Shown here: positions 45,401 to 55,643 of the stretch, in pieces
How positions within the stretch are numbered: the stretch's first letter is position 1
How the letters are laid out: every line of letters starts with the position of its first letter
From: Tribonema minus
Lineage: Eukaryota; Sar; Xanthophyceae; Tribonematales; Tribonemataceae
DNA length: 64,000 bases
Assembly (NCBI GenBank): GCA_017506865.1
Contig: JAFCMP010000120.1
Coordinates: 124,001-188,000, forward strand
Direction: 5' to 3'
Translations under genes and position numbers: made by a program
The notes under the pieces: model-generated
What the model was told of the DNA's origin: nothing
What the model saw: the letters and a program-made list of their open reading frames with translations, nothing else
Database searches by the model: none

Positions 45401-48400
45401 CAAGGGATGTGGACGAGGCGCGCGTTCACAGGGAGCAGGTGCGCAATTAGGGTTGAGGTTAGGGCTAGGAGGTTAGGTGTAGGGTTAGGGCGAGTGGTGG
45501 GACGACTCGGGGGGGGGGGGGGGGGCTGCCGTGCGCTTGATTTGAGACGCGCGCGTTCATGGCCAAACACAGGGAGCAGGTGCGCAATTACGGCTCGGGT
45601 TAGGGCTGGGGGGGTAGGACTAAGGTTAGGGCGAGTGGTGGGGCGACTCTGGGGGGGTCCTGCTGCATGCTCGTTTTCGTCTGTCCCGCTTTTGCGGGCG
45701 AGCATGTAGAGGGGCAAGGGGGGCGTGGAGGCATGTGCGTGGCCAAGCACGGGGAGCGTCGCGCAACACCACGCTGCCCTAAGTTTAAGCGAGTGTGGTC
45801 CGGCAAATGGCAGTTACTCAACGGCATGGTGCGGCAGCGCTCGACGTGTTGTGGGGCGATGCTCAGCGTCGCGCAGCACCACGCTGCCCTAAGTTCAAGC
45901 GAGTGTGGTCCGGCAAATGGCAATCAAATTATCTGAGTCAATCAATGGCATGGTGCGGAAGCGCTCGGCATAGCGATGGGGTGATGCTCAGCGCCAGCAG
46001 TACTTCCACGTGCAGCAACCGCGCTCCATTCGCCTCCATCTAGAGAGGGCGCATGTGGCAAATGCTTGCTCCAACCCCAAGGCACATCAGTCGGTGACCC
46101 TAGAGCTAAACCCTAACCAAAGCAAGCAGCGAGCACATGCACACAAGTCTCCGCTCATCTACTTGTACCTACACTGTGTGCGCAGCGGTGGCGACAAGCA
46201 TTGGCCTGAGCACCGCTGCCATGCCCCAGCGCTCGTCAGGTGGCTCCCCCTCCCCCTCCCTGTGCGCCGCGCGCTATCTCATGCTACCTTTAACCTAACC
46301 CTAACCCTGAGCAGCTATGTAAATGCTGGCTGTATGTAGCTATGAACATGCTTTCCCCGGGATAATTTCAACTTTAACCAAAGGCTCGCAGCTCTAGCCT
46401 GGCCGTCATCATGTACTCTGAAGTACAAGCTCCTTTTGAGCCGAGTACCCTAGAACTAGGGGTTGAGGTCAGGGTTAGGGCTGGGATTAGGTCTAGGCTC
46501 TGTGTAGCACCAGGGTCAGCTGAGGTGCCGCTGCTAAGCTAGCTCAGCATCCTCAGTGCTCAGCAGGTGCCCTGGCCTCTTCCCCCTGCCCTGATCTTAA
46601 CCCCAAGCCTACGGCGATTGTGAGCCCAAAGTCTTACTCAAAGCCATGCGTGAGTCCGTGCTTGTGTCAACGCTGTTCAACGCCGAGCGCGCAGAGAGCG
46701 GTGGTGCTAGGCACCACGGTCGCAAGCGGGATGCTGCACAGGAGGCTACCACGCTACGCCACAGTGCTCATGTAAATTGCAGCTCGCGTCATCATCGCCG
46801 CCCTCGCGGCCGCGCGCATGCATCCATCCGCCCAGGAAGACCACAGCGGCGGGATCGCGATTAAGTCGTGTATCAGTGTTTGCCTTCTGATGCCACGTTG
46901 TGTCAGTGCTCATACCATCCTCTTCCGCAGCATCGTGGCCCCTCGCAGCTGCGCGTGCGCGCTCGCTGCTTGCTAGCGCTGTGCGCTCGCAAACTGCTAG
47001 CGCTGCACGGCGCTCACCCCCCGTGTCGCACACTGCATCATCGCTCTGCAGCTGCGCGCGCTCGCCGCTCTGGGCACCCACTGCGGCGCGGTATCACGCG
47101 CCTGCATCAGCGCGCATCCCTCCTGTGCGCGCCCTCGCTCCGCCAGTCCACACAAGTCACACGTCAGTGCTCACCCCTTGTGTCGCGCGCTGCATCATCA
47201 CCGCTGCGCAGCTGCGCGCGCTCGCGGAGAAGGACGCCGCGCAGGGCGCGACCAAGTCGTCCATCGCGGCGCTGTACTACGCAATACAGTGGTTGCACTT
47301 GCATCAGTGCCCCCCCCCCCTGTGCGCGGCCTCGCTCCGCAGCTTCAAACAAGTCACGTCAGTGCCCATTTGCTCTCCACTGCGTCGCTGCGCAGCTGCG
47401 CGCGCTGGCGGAGAAGGACGCCGCGCAGGGCGCGACCAAGTCGTCCATCGCGGCGCTGTACTACGCCATCCCGTGGCACGAGATCTGGGTCTCGTTCTGC
47501 GACCTGTACGCGGTGCTGGCGACGAGCGTCGCGTCGACTGCCTTCAAGTCGGCCGCGCGCGTGCAGCTCGCCATTTACTGCGGCAAGGTAAGGTCTTGAT
47601 TTACCAAAGGCAGGCCTGGTGCATACTCCAAAGAATGTTTTCAGATGCATCTACTAATACGTACTCGAAGTGTATATGAACTTCAAGACAGCAGCACGCC
47701 TGCAGCTTGCCATCTGCTGCGGCAAGGTGGGTTGGCACCGCGCCATTGACCTTCAACTTTGCATCTGCCCATACTTCAACTGTGAAGTTGGTCGTAATGG
47801 TTTACCAAGCACGTATGCAGCGGTCGCGACGAGCGTCGCGTCGACCGCCTTTAAGTCCGCCGCGCGCGTGCAGCTCGCCATCTACTGCGGCAAGGTGGGA
47901 GGGCTGTCGCTTTTCCAAAGGCAGGCCTGCTGCACTCATACTCTCAACAACACCTGTGTGTACAAATTCATTACTTTGAAGTAGTACGTGCGCCGGAGTG
48001 TATGCACTTCAAGTCCGCAGCGCTCGTGCAGCTCGCCATCTACTGTGGCAAGGTGGGTGAGCACTGCGCCGTTGACCTTCAAACTTTGCATCTGCCCATA
48101 CTTCAACTGTGAAGTTGGCTCTTGTGTTTGCGACCTATACGCTGTGTTGGCGACGAGTGTCGCGTCGACCGCCTTCAAGTCGGCCGCGTGCGTGCAGCCC
48201 GCCATCTACTGCGGCAAGGTGTGTGAGCGTGTGGTTGCTCGCTCGTGGCCTTTGCAATAGGCCGCCGCCTGAGCAGTATACTTTGTGTGTGCCTGAAGTG
48301 TACATGTATGGTTAATGCAGTTCAAAACGGCCCCGCACATGCAGCTTGCCGTCTACTGCAGCCAAGTGAGTGGGCGCCCCCTGCGATCGCTCTCGCTTTT

Positions 48401-51400
48401 TCACCGCATCTGAAGAGCTACACTCAACTTAAACATCACAACTGCCATTTCTGCTCCCAAACCATTCCTCCCGACCAGCGCCTTTGTGGATGTTCCCGCG
48501 ACTTTGACTTCCCACGACATTGACACCACAGCTGGCTTCAACGAACTTCAACACTACCCCCCCCCCCCCCCCTGTACAACCCCCCAATTGTCAGGTTATG
48601 AGGGAGGACGTCCTGGCGCTGCTCGCGCCGGACATCGATCCGCGCGTCTCCGAGGCACTGGATAGCGACGATGTTGACCTTTCACACAACTTCAACCATG
48701 CAACCTCAACTGAACTTTACCACTGCACCCCCCCCCCCCCCCCCCCCTCCCCCCGTGCCCCCCTGGGTGGCAGGTCGTGAGGGAGGACGTCCCGGCGCTG
48801 CTAGTGCCGTACATCGACCCACCAACTCCAACATGAGATTCGTGCGTCATTTCCGCCCCCCCCCCCCCCCCCCCGACCCCCTCTCCATCAACCCCCAACC
48901 GGCAGGTCGTGAGGGAGGACGTCCTGGCGCTGCTCGCGCCGTACATCTTCAACTTCAACATGAATTTCACTTGATCATCCCCGCCCCCGTGACCCCCCCC
49001 CCTCCCCCCATAAATCCCCCGCACCGTCAGGTCGTGAGGGAGGACGTCCTCGCACTGCTCGCGCCGTACATCGACCCGCGCGTCTCCGAGGTCCTCGAAG
49101 ATGAAGACGATGAGCTCGAGGAGCAACTTCAAGTCATCATGAACGGCCCCGCGGCCGCCAAGGCAGCACTCGTCGGTGCCGCCGCGTCAGTCGGCCTCAC
49201 CGCGCTGTTCTTCAAGGAGCCGGAGTGGGCGCTTATGCTCGCGCTCGTGCTGCTGGGGTCGCGCATCGTCGCGGAGTTCATCAGCAGGGTGAGCCTGTGC
49301 TTATATCAACAAATACAACAAGTGAAGTGTTTAAAACGTAGGCTGGGCTGTAGTGCATCAGTGCTCAACGAGAGTGGGCGCTCATGCTCGCGCTCGTGCT
49401 GCTCGGGTCGCGCATCTTCGCGGAATTCATCAGCAGGGTGAATTTTGAGGGTTACCATATACTTCTATGCTTCAAGTACAGCATTCATGGAGATGGTGGC
49501 ACTGTTTGACTCGTGGCCAATTGCCGCCGCAGCGCGGGCCAGGGTCGTTGGTGGAAGGCGTTTGCGGTTAACCTGACCGTGTCACCTAAAGCTCTACAAT
49601 CTTTTGACGCGTTTCCATTTTTATGAACTCCGAGTAAGCGTCGATGTAGGCTTAGCTGCGCTGTGGCAACGCTCAATTGCTGAGCGCTCATGCTCGCGCT
49701 CGTGCTGCTCGGGTCGCGCATCATGACAGAGTTCACGAGCAGGGTGAGATCGCACTCAAATCAATGCATCGAGAGTCTAATGAAGGAAGCGTAGTGTTCA
49801 TGTAGGCTGAGCTGTAGTGCATCAGTGCTCAACGAGAGTGGGCGCTCATGCGCGCGCTCGTGCTGCTCGGGTCGCGCATCGTGGCGGAGTTCATGAGCAG
49901 GTTGTTTGGGTTAGGGTTAGGGTTAGCCTAACCCTAATCCTCATTGTGCACAACGGCGCGCTTTGTTGCCTTTGAATAACTCAAGAGTAGGGTTGCACAA
50001 AGACGTACTTGGCCACACAAATACGGCGTATTTGGAGCGTATTTGGCAACCAGGAATACTTCTTGAGCAAACCTCAACATAATCAAATGCTGCGCGAAGG
50101 GCGTATTCGTGGGGCATGTGGTGAGTGTGCTCGATTCTGAGTATACAGTCCACCACAAAAAAGGCACTTGAACTCAGAAATAAACTTCAAAATACCCTTT
50201 TTCGCAACCCTACTCAAGAGCAATACACAGGTGCACGATGTCCAAGGTACCAGAGCGTGCCGTTAGGAGATGTGCTTTTGTCATTCGTGTTTTCTTAGGG
50301 TTGTGATTAGGGATGGGGTTACATGCTCACTTTATGATGCCCTCAAGACATTGTGCACCTGTGTATTGCGCTGTTGCTATTTTAATGGCCCTGCGCTCTC
50401 TGCCTTCTTTGCGGTTCTACATCTGTGTCCACGTTTCAAGGATGGTGGCGGCGGGCGCGGCTACTTTGACAACAGCTCGCAACTCATCTCAACACTATAG
50501 AACACATCATGCGCCAGCGTGTTTGTTTCATGTTAAAATTTGTACTTCTATTTGAACCCTTCAGGTTTGTTTTCTGAGCTCACTGCCTCCCGCCCGTACG
50601 CGCGCCTCAGATGGTCGCCTGGCTGATGATGCTCAGGGTTAGGTACGCAACTCATTGAAACTCATTGAACCCGCGTGTACATGTGTAAACCGTGTTTCCT
50701 GCTCTCACTGCCGCCCGCCCGCATATGCGTTCTCAGATGGTGGTCTGGCTAGTCGTGCGCAATGGCAAGGCGCACTGGCTGCGCAAGTCCCAGCTGGCGC
50801 TGCTGCACATGTTCCTGGGCACGTTGGGCTGGTTCTATCACGAGGATGCAGGTGTGCGACATTTCATATATGTTTCCAATCAAAAACCCTCTTTGACGTG
50901 CGTACAGTGTAAACAAGCTAAATCAAGAGAATCTCAGCGCACTGGACGAATACCAGCTCATGTAGGTGTGACCGAAGTTTCTGCATACCACGAGGACGCA
51001 GGCGCGTGCTATGTATGAACTTTGAAATACTTGATATAATTCCGCTCAAGCACTCTGCGTGACATGTGCAGCTACACCACAAGGCACTGCACCGATCTAG
51101 GCACACACGAAGCATACCAGCTCATGTACGTGTGAGCTGCACTTTCGTAGTGTAGGTACAAAACATGAAGCGATCGTCGATGTTCATTAAGGCACTTTCT
51201 CAGATGGCAAATGTACAGTCTGGCAGCAAGGCACTGGTCGATGCGCTTTTTCGGGCTCTACGTGAGAATTATACCCAAGTAAGTACACGCGTTGTACACC
51301 TGCTGCTGCTCCTGCACTGGAGGCCAACCACACGAGGTCACAATCTCCGCAACAACTACACAGAAATACCCTATGCTGGTTCAGAGACGAGTGTTGCCTG

Positions 51401-53015
51401 GAAGCCCTTTTTGCCACCAAAACAGCTTCTACCAAATAGGCTGCTTCTGACAGTAGTCTGGGATGCTGCCAAAGTGTATGCTCACCATGTATGTATGTGA
51501 CTGTATGCACATGAACACTGTTTCTCATGATGTGCATGCTGCGTGAACCAGCGCTTTTAACCAGTATATCCCAGATATTCGTGACGTATACATATACCTC
51601 AAAGTATCTATATTTGCAGTACAGCGTATATACAGCACGGGCTGGTACGGCGAAGTGTGCTGCGGGATGGTCTGCAGCTACAGTGCAGCATGCGCTCTGG
51701 TGCGCAAGCTGCTATGCTTCGCGCGCATGCTGCTGTACTACATGAGTATGTACAAACTCACCCTTCTGTGAAACCGTGGGTCAGCAGAGTGGCTCACGGG
51801 TAGGGCTAGGGTTAGACGAAGGGACGGGGCTGCACATGCATCTCGCGCACAAGCTGCTGCCCCCCTTTCATCTGTGATGACCCGCTACATGCTAGCCTCA
51901 GGGTTAGGGCTGATGCGCCCTTACAATCTGCGATCACCTTAACCCTAACCCTAACCCCATGTGCTAGCCAGCGTGATCCTCTCGTCAGCGGTTCGTCCTG
52001 ACGCTGGTACAGACGACGAGAGCCTTTTTTTGGGTTAGGGTTAGGGTTAGGGTTAGGGTTAGGGTTACTACTTGGGGCACCTGATCTGCTGTGGCATCTT
52101 GCGCATGTGTTCACAAGCTGGCACAGATGACATGTGACCGTGTGGGGCGCCTGTGGCCAACTCCAAGGCTGACCCTAACCCTCACCCTAACCCTGAGGCG
52201 CGTTCAAGTGCGGCTACAGCGCACTGCATGGCGCCGCCGCGGATGCTGCCGAGGCTCAGGGTTACAATCAACCCTAACCCCGACCTTAAGGTCAACCCTA
52301 ACCCCTAAGATAAGGCAACCTCAAGTTTCACTCGCAGCACGCACAGCACTGTAGTGCCTTCGAAAGGAGAAACGACGCATGCCCGCCGGCGCAATCTCAC
52401 TTCTGCCGCTCAGCCGTTGCTGCGCAAGCCAGGCTGCCTGAACACCCCGTGTTCACGCACATACGCTCTAGCGCTGCCATGTTCTGAAAGGCTAAGACTG
52501 AGCGGCATGTGAGCACATCTCATTGGTGCAATTTCACTCCTGCGCGCTCAACCATTGGTGAGCAACCGCCGCTGGCGCTGGAATGTGAAACTGAGCACTG
52601 CTGCTTCTCATTGCACTTTCCGCCCCCCCCTCAGGCATGGCGATCACGGCGCTCTGCAAGCCCTTTCATGAACATCATGCTGCAGGGCGACTGCGCTGTT
52701 GTATCGCTCAAGGCCAACTTAATTTCACCTTGAAGTACAGTTACTTCAATATTCCATAGTGAATTCTAATTGCATGCAATCCTCCCCGCGCTCACTCCTG
52801 CCTGCTCAAACCGCCGCTGAGCAACTGCTTAACGCCGAGCGCTGCTGCTTCTCGAACCCCCCCCCCCCCCCCACCTCCAACCCCCAGGCATGTGGATCAC
52901 GGCGCTCTGCAAGCCCTTCATGAACGTCATGCTGCAGGGCGACCGCGCGCTGCACGAGCTCGCCACGCACACGCAGAGCTTCTTCTCCATGCCGCCTATC
53001 GAGAAGATGGCCTGA
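42492..53015 (+). CDS. Multi-pass membrane protein of unknown family, 6 exons, 424 aa
   Basis: Exons 42492-42860, 44736-44948, 47396-47587, 49031-49288, 50737-50851 and 52888-53015 join with phases 0,0,0,0,1 to 425 codons including TGA. Hydrophobic segments lie at about residues 77-100 (VVPVVAPVFFSLKALFGLSI), 105-120, 212-240, 303-342 (two, split by FKEPEW) and 345-378. Exon 2 encodes a basic, probably coiled helix (ARRTLKEREDTGARVREQEA). The C-terminus reads FFSMPPIEKMA. I do not recognise the family. Agreement of phase at all five junctions, plus arrays of edge copies beside nearly every exon, supports the model. Another small exon in the 1.9-kb first intron cannot be excluded. Coding sequence fills about 12 percent of the span. 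Confidence 0.75.
43709..43745. repeat. Interstitial telomeric repeat (CCCTAA-type)
   Basis: A near-perfect CCCTAA run in intron 1 of the 424-aa gene. Confidence 0.9.
44205..44640 (+). repeat. Copies of exon 2 start with poly-C, 424-aa gene
   Basis: The exon 2 start (CACTGGCACCACCTCGTCGC, true exon at 44736) recurs at about 44211-44240, 44350-44430 and 44573-44640. The last two are preceded by C runs of 10-20 nt. The same 'gcgcgcggcgacgctgcagc' and 'ggcaaggtccaaaccctga' text follows. The true acceptor is preceded by C26 (44702-44727). Confidence 0.88.
44957..45210. repeat. Interstitial telomeric repeats interleaved with exon copies
   Basis: TTAGGG-type runs at 44957-45020 and 45130-45210 flank the first copy of the exon 2 end. 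Copy, telomeric run and next copy abut directly. Further short runs follow at 45292-45322, 45448-45495 and 45598-45640, each right after the donor of an exon copy. Confidence 0.9.
45020..45770 (+). repeat. Copies of exon 2 end plus donor, 424-aa gene
   Basis: The exon 2 end (GCGCGCGTTCATGGCCAAGC then agggagcag|gtgcgca) recurs at about 45022-45130 (near full length), 45250-45290, 45395-45450, 45548-45592 and, weakly, 45728-45765. Most keep gggagcaggtgc at the donor. Confidence 0.9.
47045..47290 (+). repeat. Copies of exon 3 start, 424-aa gene
   Basis: The exon 3 start (cgcagCTGCGCGCGCTGGCG, true exon at 47396) recurs almost perfectly at 47207-47287 over ~80 nt and more weakly at 47048-47075. 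Confidence 0.9.
47670..48372 (+). repeat. Five copies of exon 3 end plus donor, 424-aa gene
   Basis: The exon 3 end (GCGCGCGTGCAGCTCGCCAT then ctactgcggcaag|gt) recurs at about 47678-47730, 47820-47898, 48005-48056, 48150-48222 and 48318-48370, period 140-175 bp. Copies 2 and 4 extend 75 nt into the exon. The first four keep ggcaaggt at the donor position. Confidence 0.92.
48593..48955 (+). repeat. Copies of exon 4 start with poly-C, 424-aa gene
   Basis: The exon 4 start (caggtCGTGAGGGAGGACGT, true exon at 49031) recurs at 48591-48663, 48772-48820 and 48903-48950. All are preceded by C-rich runs (for example C20 at 48728-48747). Confidence 0.92.
49365..49905 (+). repeat. Three copies of exon 4 end plus donor, 424-aa gene
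   Basis: The exon 4 end (CTCGCGCTCGTGCTGCTCGG ... catcagcagg|gtga) recurs at about 49370-49440, 49685-49744 and 49840-49902. 'gagcagggtga' or 'cagcagggtga' is kept in the first two. Confidence 0.9.
49501..49617 (-). repeat. Dispersed ~115-bp element, copy C (inverted)
   Basis: The reverse complement aligns with 27108-27222 over its whole length (ggaaacgcgtcaaaagattg ... ggccacgagtcaaacagtg) with more substitutions. It lies between two exon 4 end copies, so it inserted into or was carried with the array. Confidence 0.8.
49907..49940. repeat. Head-to-head telomeric repeat junction
   Basis: 'gggttagggttagggttagc' is followed at once by 'ctaaccctaatcct', the arrangement left by joining two telomere ends. 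It abuts the donor end of the last exon 4 copy. Confidence 0.9.
50603..50640 (+). repeat. Copy of exon 5 start, 424-aa gene
   Basis: 'ctcagatggtcgcctggctg' copies 'ctcagatggtggtctggcta' at the acceptor of exon 5 (50737), with the upstream 'cactgcc(t/g)cccgcccg' also shared. Confidence 0.8.
51800..52310. repeat. Cluster of interstitial telomeric repeats
   Basis: TTAGGG or CCCTAA runs lie at about 51805-51816, 51898-51908, 51939-51958, 52032-52068, 52165-52196 and 52258-52308, in both orientations, in intron 5 of the 424-aa gene. Confidence 0.88.
52630..52705 (+). repeat. Copy of exon 6 start, 424-aa gene
   Basis: 'caggcatggcgatcacggcg' through 'atgctgcagggcgactgcgc' copies the start of exon 6 (52888) for about 65 nt, preceded by a C run and a cag. 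Confidence 0.9.
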
Positions 53016-55643
53016 GCACTGCTGCGTGCTGGAATGGCAGCGCTCCGCTCCAGTCCCCCCCCCCTTCCCTCATGGCCCCCTCACCCCCCCCTCGCCGCCT
53101 CTGCGTGTCTGGCTGGTTGGAAGTTGGGCACTGTGTGTGCTGCGTGTGCCAGTGTTCGTGAATGGGCCACTTACAGCAGCCTGACGCTCACTGCGCAGAG
53201 ATGTAGGCCATCTCCTGAGCGATGTGTGCTTTGAGGGGGTGAAGAGGGGGGAGGTTTGTGGGGGGGGGGGGGGGCTCGCCACTGCTTGCCTTGGTGCTTT
53301 ACCGATCATTCATCTGCTTTGGAAGGAGCGGCAGGGGGGCTGGCGGAGGGGAGAACATCTCCCCTGCTCTCGCTTACTTTTGATTATTTTGCGATCGTGT
53401 TAATGCGCGAGGGCCCCAAGCCGGAGCGCAGCGCGCCTTGGCTGGCCGTGCTGAGCGGTGCTGCAGGGGGCTGATGCAAGGGGGCGCAAGTTGAGCGCTG
53501 CTGTCATGCCCCCATCGCATTGGGCCAGTTTTGCATAGGGGCCAGTCAGTGCTCAGAACTCCGGGACGAGCGCATACAGAGTAGCCATTTGCGCAAATGT
53601 AGGTACAGAAGGTATTGCCGCGCGCTAGCCCTGACCCTAGATGTCTGGCCGCCCCCAGCACTGGCAGGAGTGCGACTGATTGATTGTGAGAGGGGGCTGA
53701 GGGGCGCAAACCCTGCTGCACACGCTGTCAACATGGCGGCATGCGATTACTGCCAGTGCTCGCTAGCCCAGGCGGCAATGGGCTATACATAGGCCACACG
53801 TGCGCGTGTGCAAGGTTTCTGGTGGTGCCCACGGGACTCTGTCCCCTCCCCAATGCACAGCTTCCCAATGCATAGCTTTTCACGGTAATAGAACGCATCG
53901 TGTCATTGACAGATCATCATCTCTCATGAGTGAATGCAGTCGCTGGGAAAGGTTGATGCAAGCTGCTACACATGTTTCTTATATCCAAATTTTCTTGTTT
54001 TAACATTCTGTTTGGCTCAGCTTGAGTTGGCAGACAAGATGGGTGCCGAGGCTGCCTCTACTGCTGAGCACATGATAACCTGGGGCGATGAGCAATTCAA
54101 TGTCGCTGTGATCACATGTGTGCCGCTGGTTAATGGCACTCCTAACCCTTGTGAGGGAATTGAGCAAGATGCTTTGTGCGTCTCTGACATATTGGCAGCT
54201 CTAGCGTCGTGATTATGATCACTTTGAAGTTCGAACGGCGCATCACTGATGCAGCAAGGATGTGTGACAGGAGGTCCTTTGCCAAGTGATGAGCACACAT
54301 GGGTACGCAGGCTGTGTGATGCAACCGTTTTGCAGGTTGCGTAGGTGCCACAATGCTGTGGCTGACAAGCAGCCAAATGCATCGTCACACAACACATCCA
54401 ATTCCAGCAACTTGAACCAATGGTGCTGCAAGGCCGTCATGTGACCACATGCAATAACTAAAGTGATGCAGCAAATGCACGGAAAGTGACAGGCGCAATG
54501 GTCTGCTGTGTGCGGTTCTTTGTCCGTACATCGACGTGTGCAATCACATAGTTGCTGCCGTAACCTGATGAGATGCGCGCATAGACGCTCAAGTATACTT
54601 GACACAGACTGTGATCTCACAACGTGGATGGCCTCATTCTCAATGCAAACACTATCTCAGCAGCCCGTTTAGCGCCTCTGGCGGCTCGCTGCTTGTGGCA
54701 TGCATGGTGGCAATGGACATTCTTTGCCCCTTTCACCCGATGCAGCGAGCGTGGAAATCTCGCCTGGAGGTGCTGCTGCTGTCCAACGTTGCAGTCAGAC
54801 CGCAAGACCTGGATGCCCACGAGGTCTGATGCACAATGCAGCAGCGCTCCATGCGTCGCAGCGCGCCGCCTCAACCGCTGCCAGGTTGTCACCGCCTGCC
54901 TGGCCAATCGCAGCCCAACAGCAGCCCAGCCAGCTGCGTAGGCATGCTGTCAATGGCGCGCTTCGTGTGCAACCGATCATTCTCGTCATTGAGGTAATTT
55001 AACCAGCAGCGCAGCGAGCTTTCGTCTGACGCCCCGCGCTGTGCGTGCGCAGGCAGCAGCGCTCAGGCGCTGGCAGACCTGCTCCAAAACTGACTGCGCG
55101 GGCAGAGGGAGAGCACTACCTGAGGGGGGGGGGGGGGGGGGGGGAGGGGGACGACGTATTGCAGTGCTCAATGGCTGGTCTCTTTTGCCAACTCACTTGA
55201 AGGACGTCCGGCAACGTCGGCACTGGCGAACCATTTCAAGCAGGCATCTCGATATCAGACACGCACCATGAGCAGCGGGCCGGCTGAGGTTACACCCACG
55301 GGCTTGAGGGATCCGCGAACCTTAGCTGAGCCATTTTGCAGGCTGCCGCACCATTCAGCTCCCCTTCCCCCCCCTCGCCCGCGGCCCCCTTCCTGCTTCG
55401 ACGCCACCGCTCGTGCGCAGGCTCACTGCACCTACCCACGAACAGTGCGCATCACCCCCCTGCTCACGTCCTCTGCTGATGCCGCCTCATGTGCCGGCGG
55501 TCGTGCTCTTAGACACCACCTCTTGACCCTTGCCTGCAGGGTGGCTTGTGCCCGCCTGCCCTGCTTCCTTCCCAGGCTTCTCTGCCACATTGCCGTCCCA
55601 CCCTGCCGCTAGTGCATCTGCAGCAGGTCTGGCTGGCCCCCTC
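53016..55643. other. Intergenic region between the convergent 424-aa gene and AP endonuclease gene
   Basis: I see no gene I can support. A low-GC open frame near 54019-54212 (LELADKMGAEAASTAEH ...) is preceded by a possible acceptor but has no recognisable domain. A G run lies at about 55127-55144. GC rises towards 55640, where it overlaps the 3' flank of the AP endonuclease gene. Confidence 0.45.
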
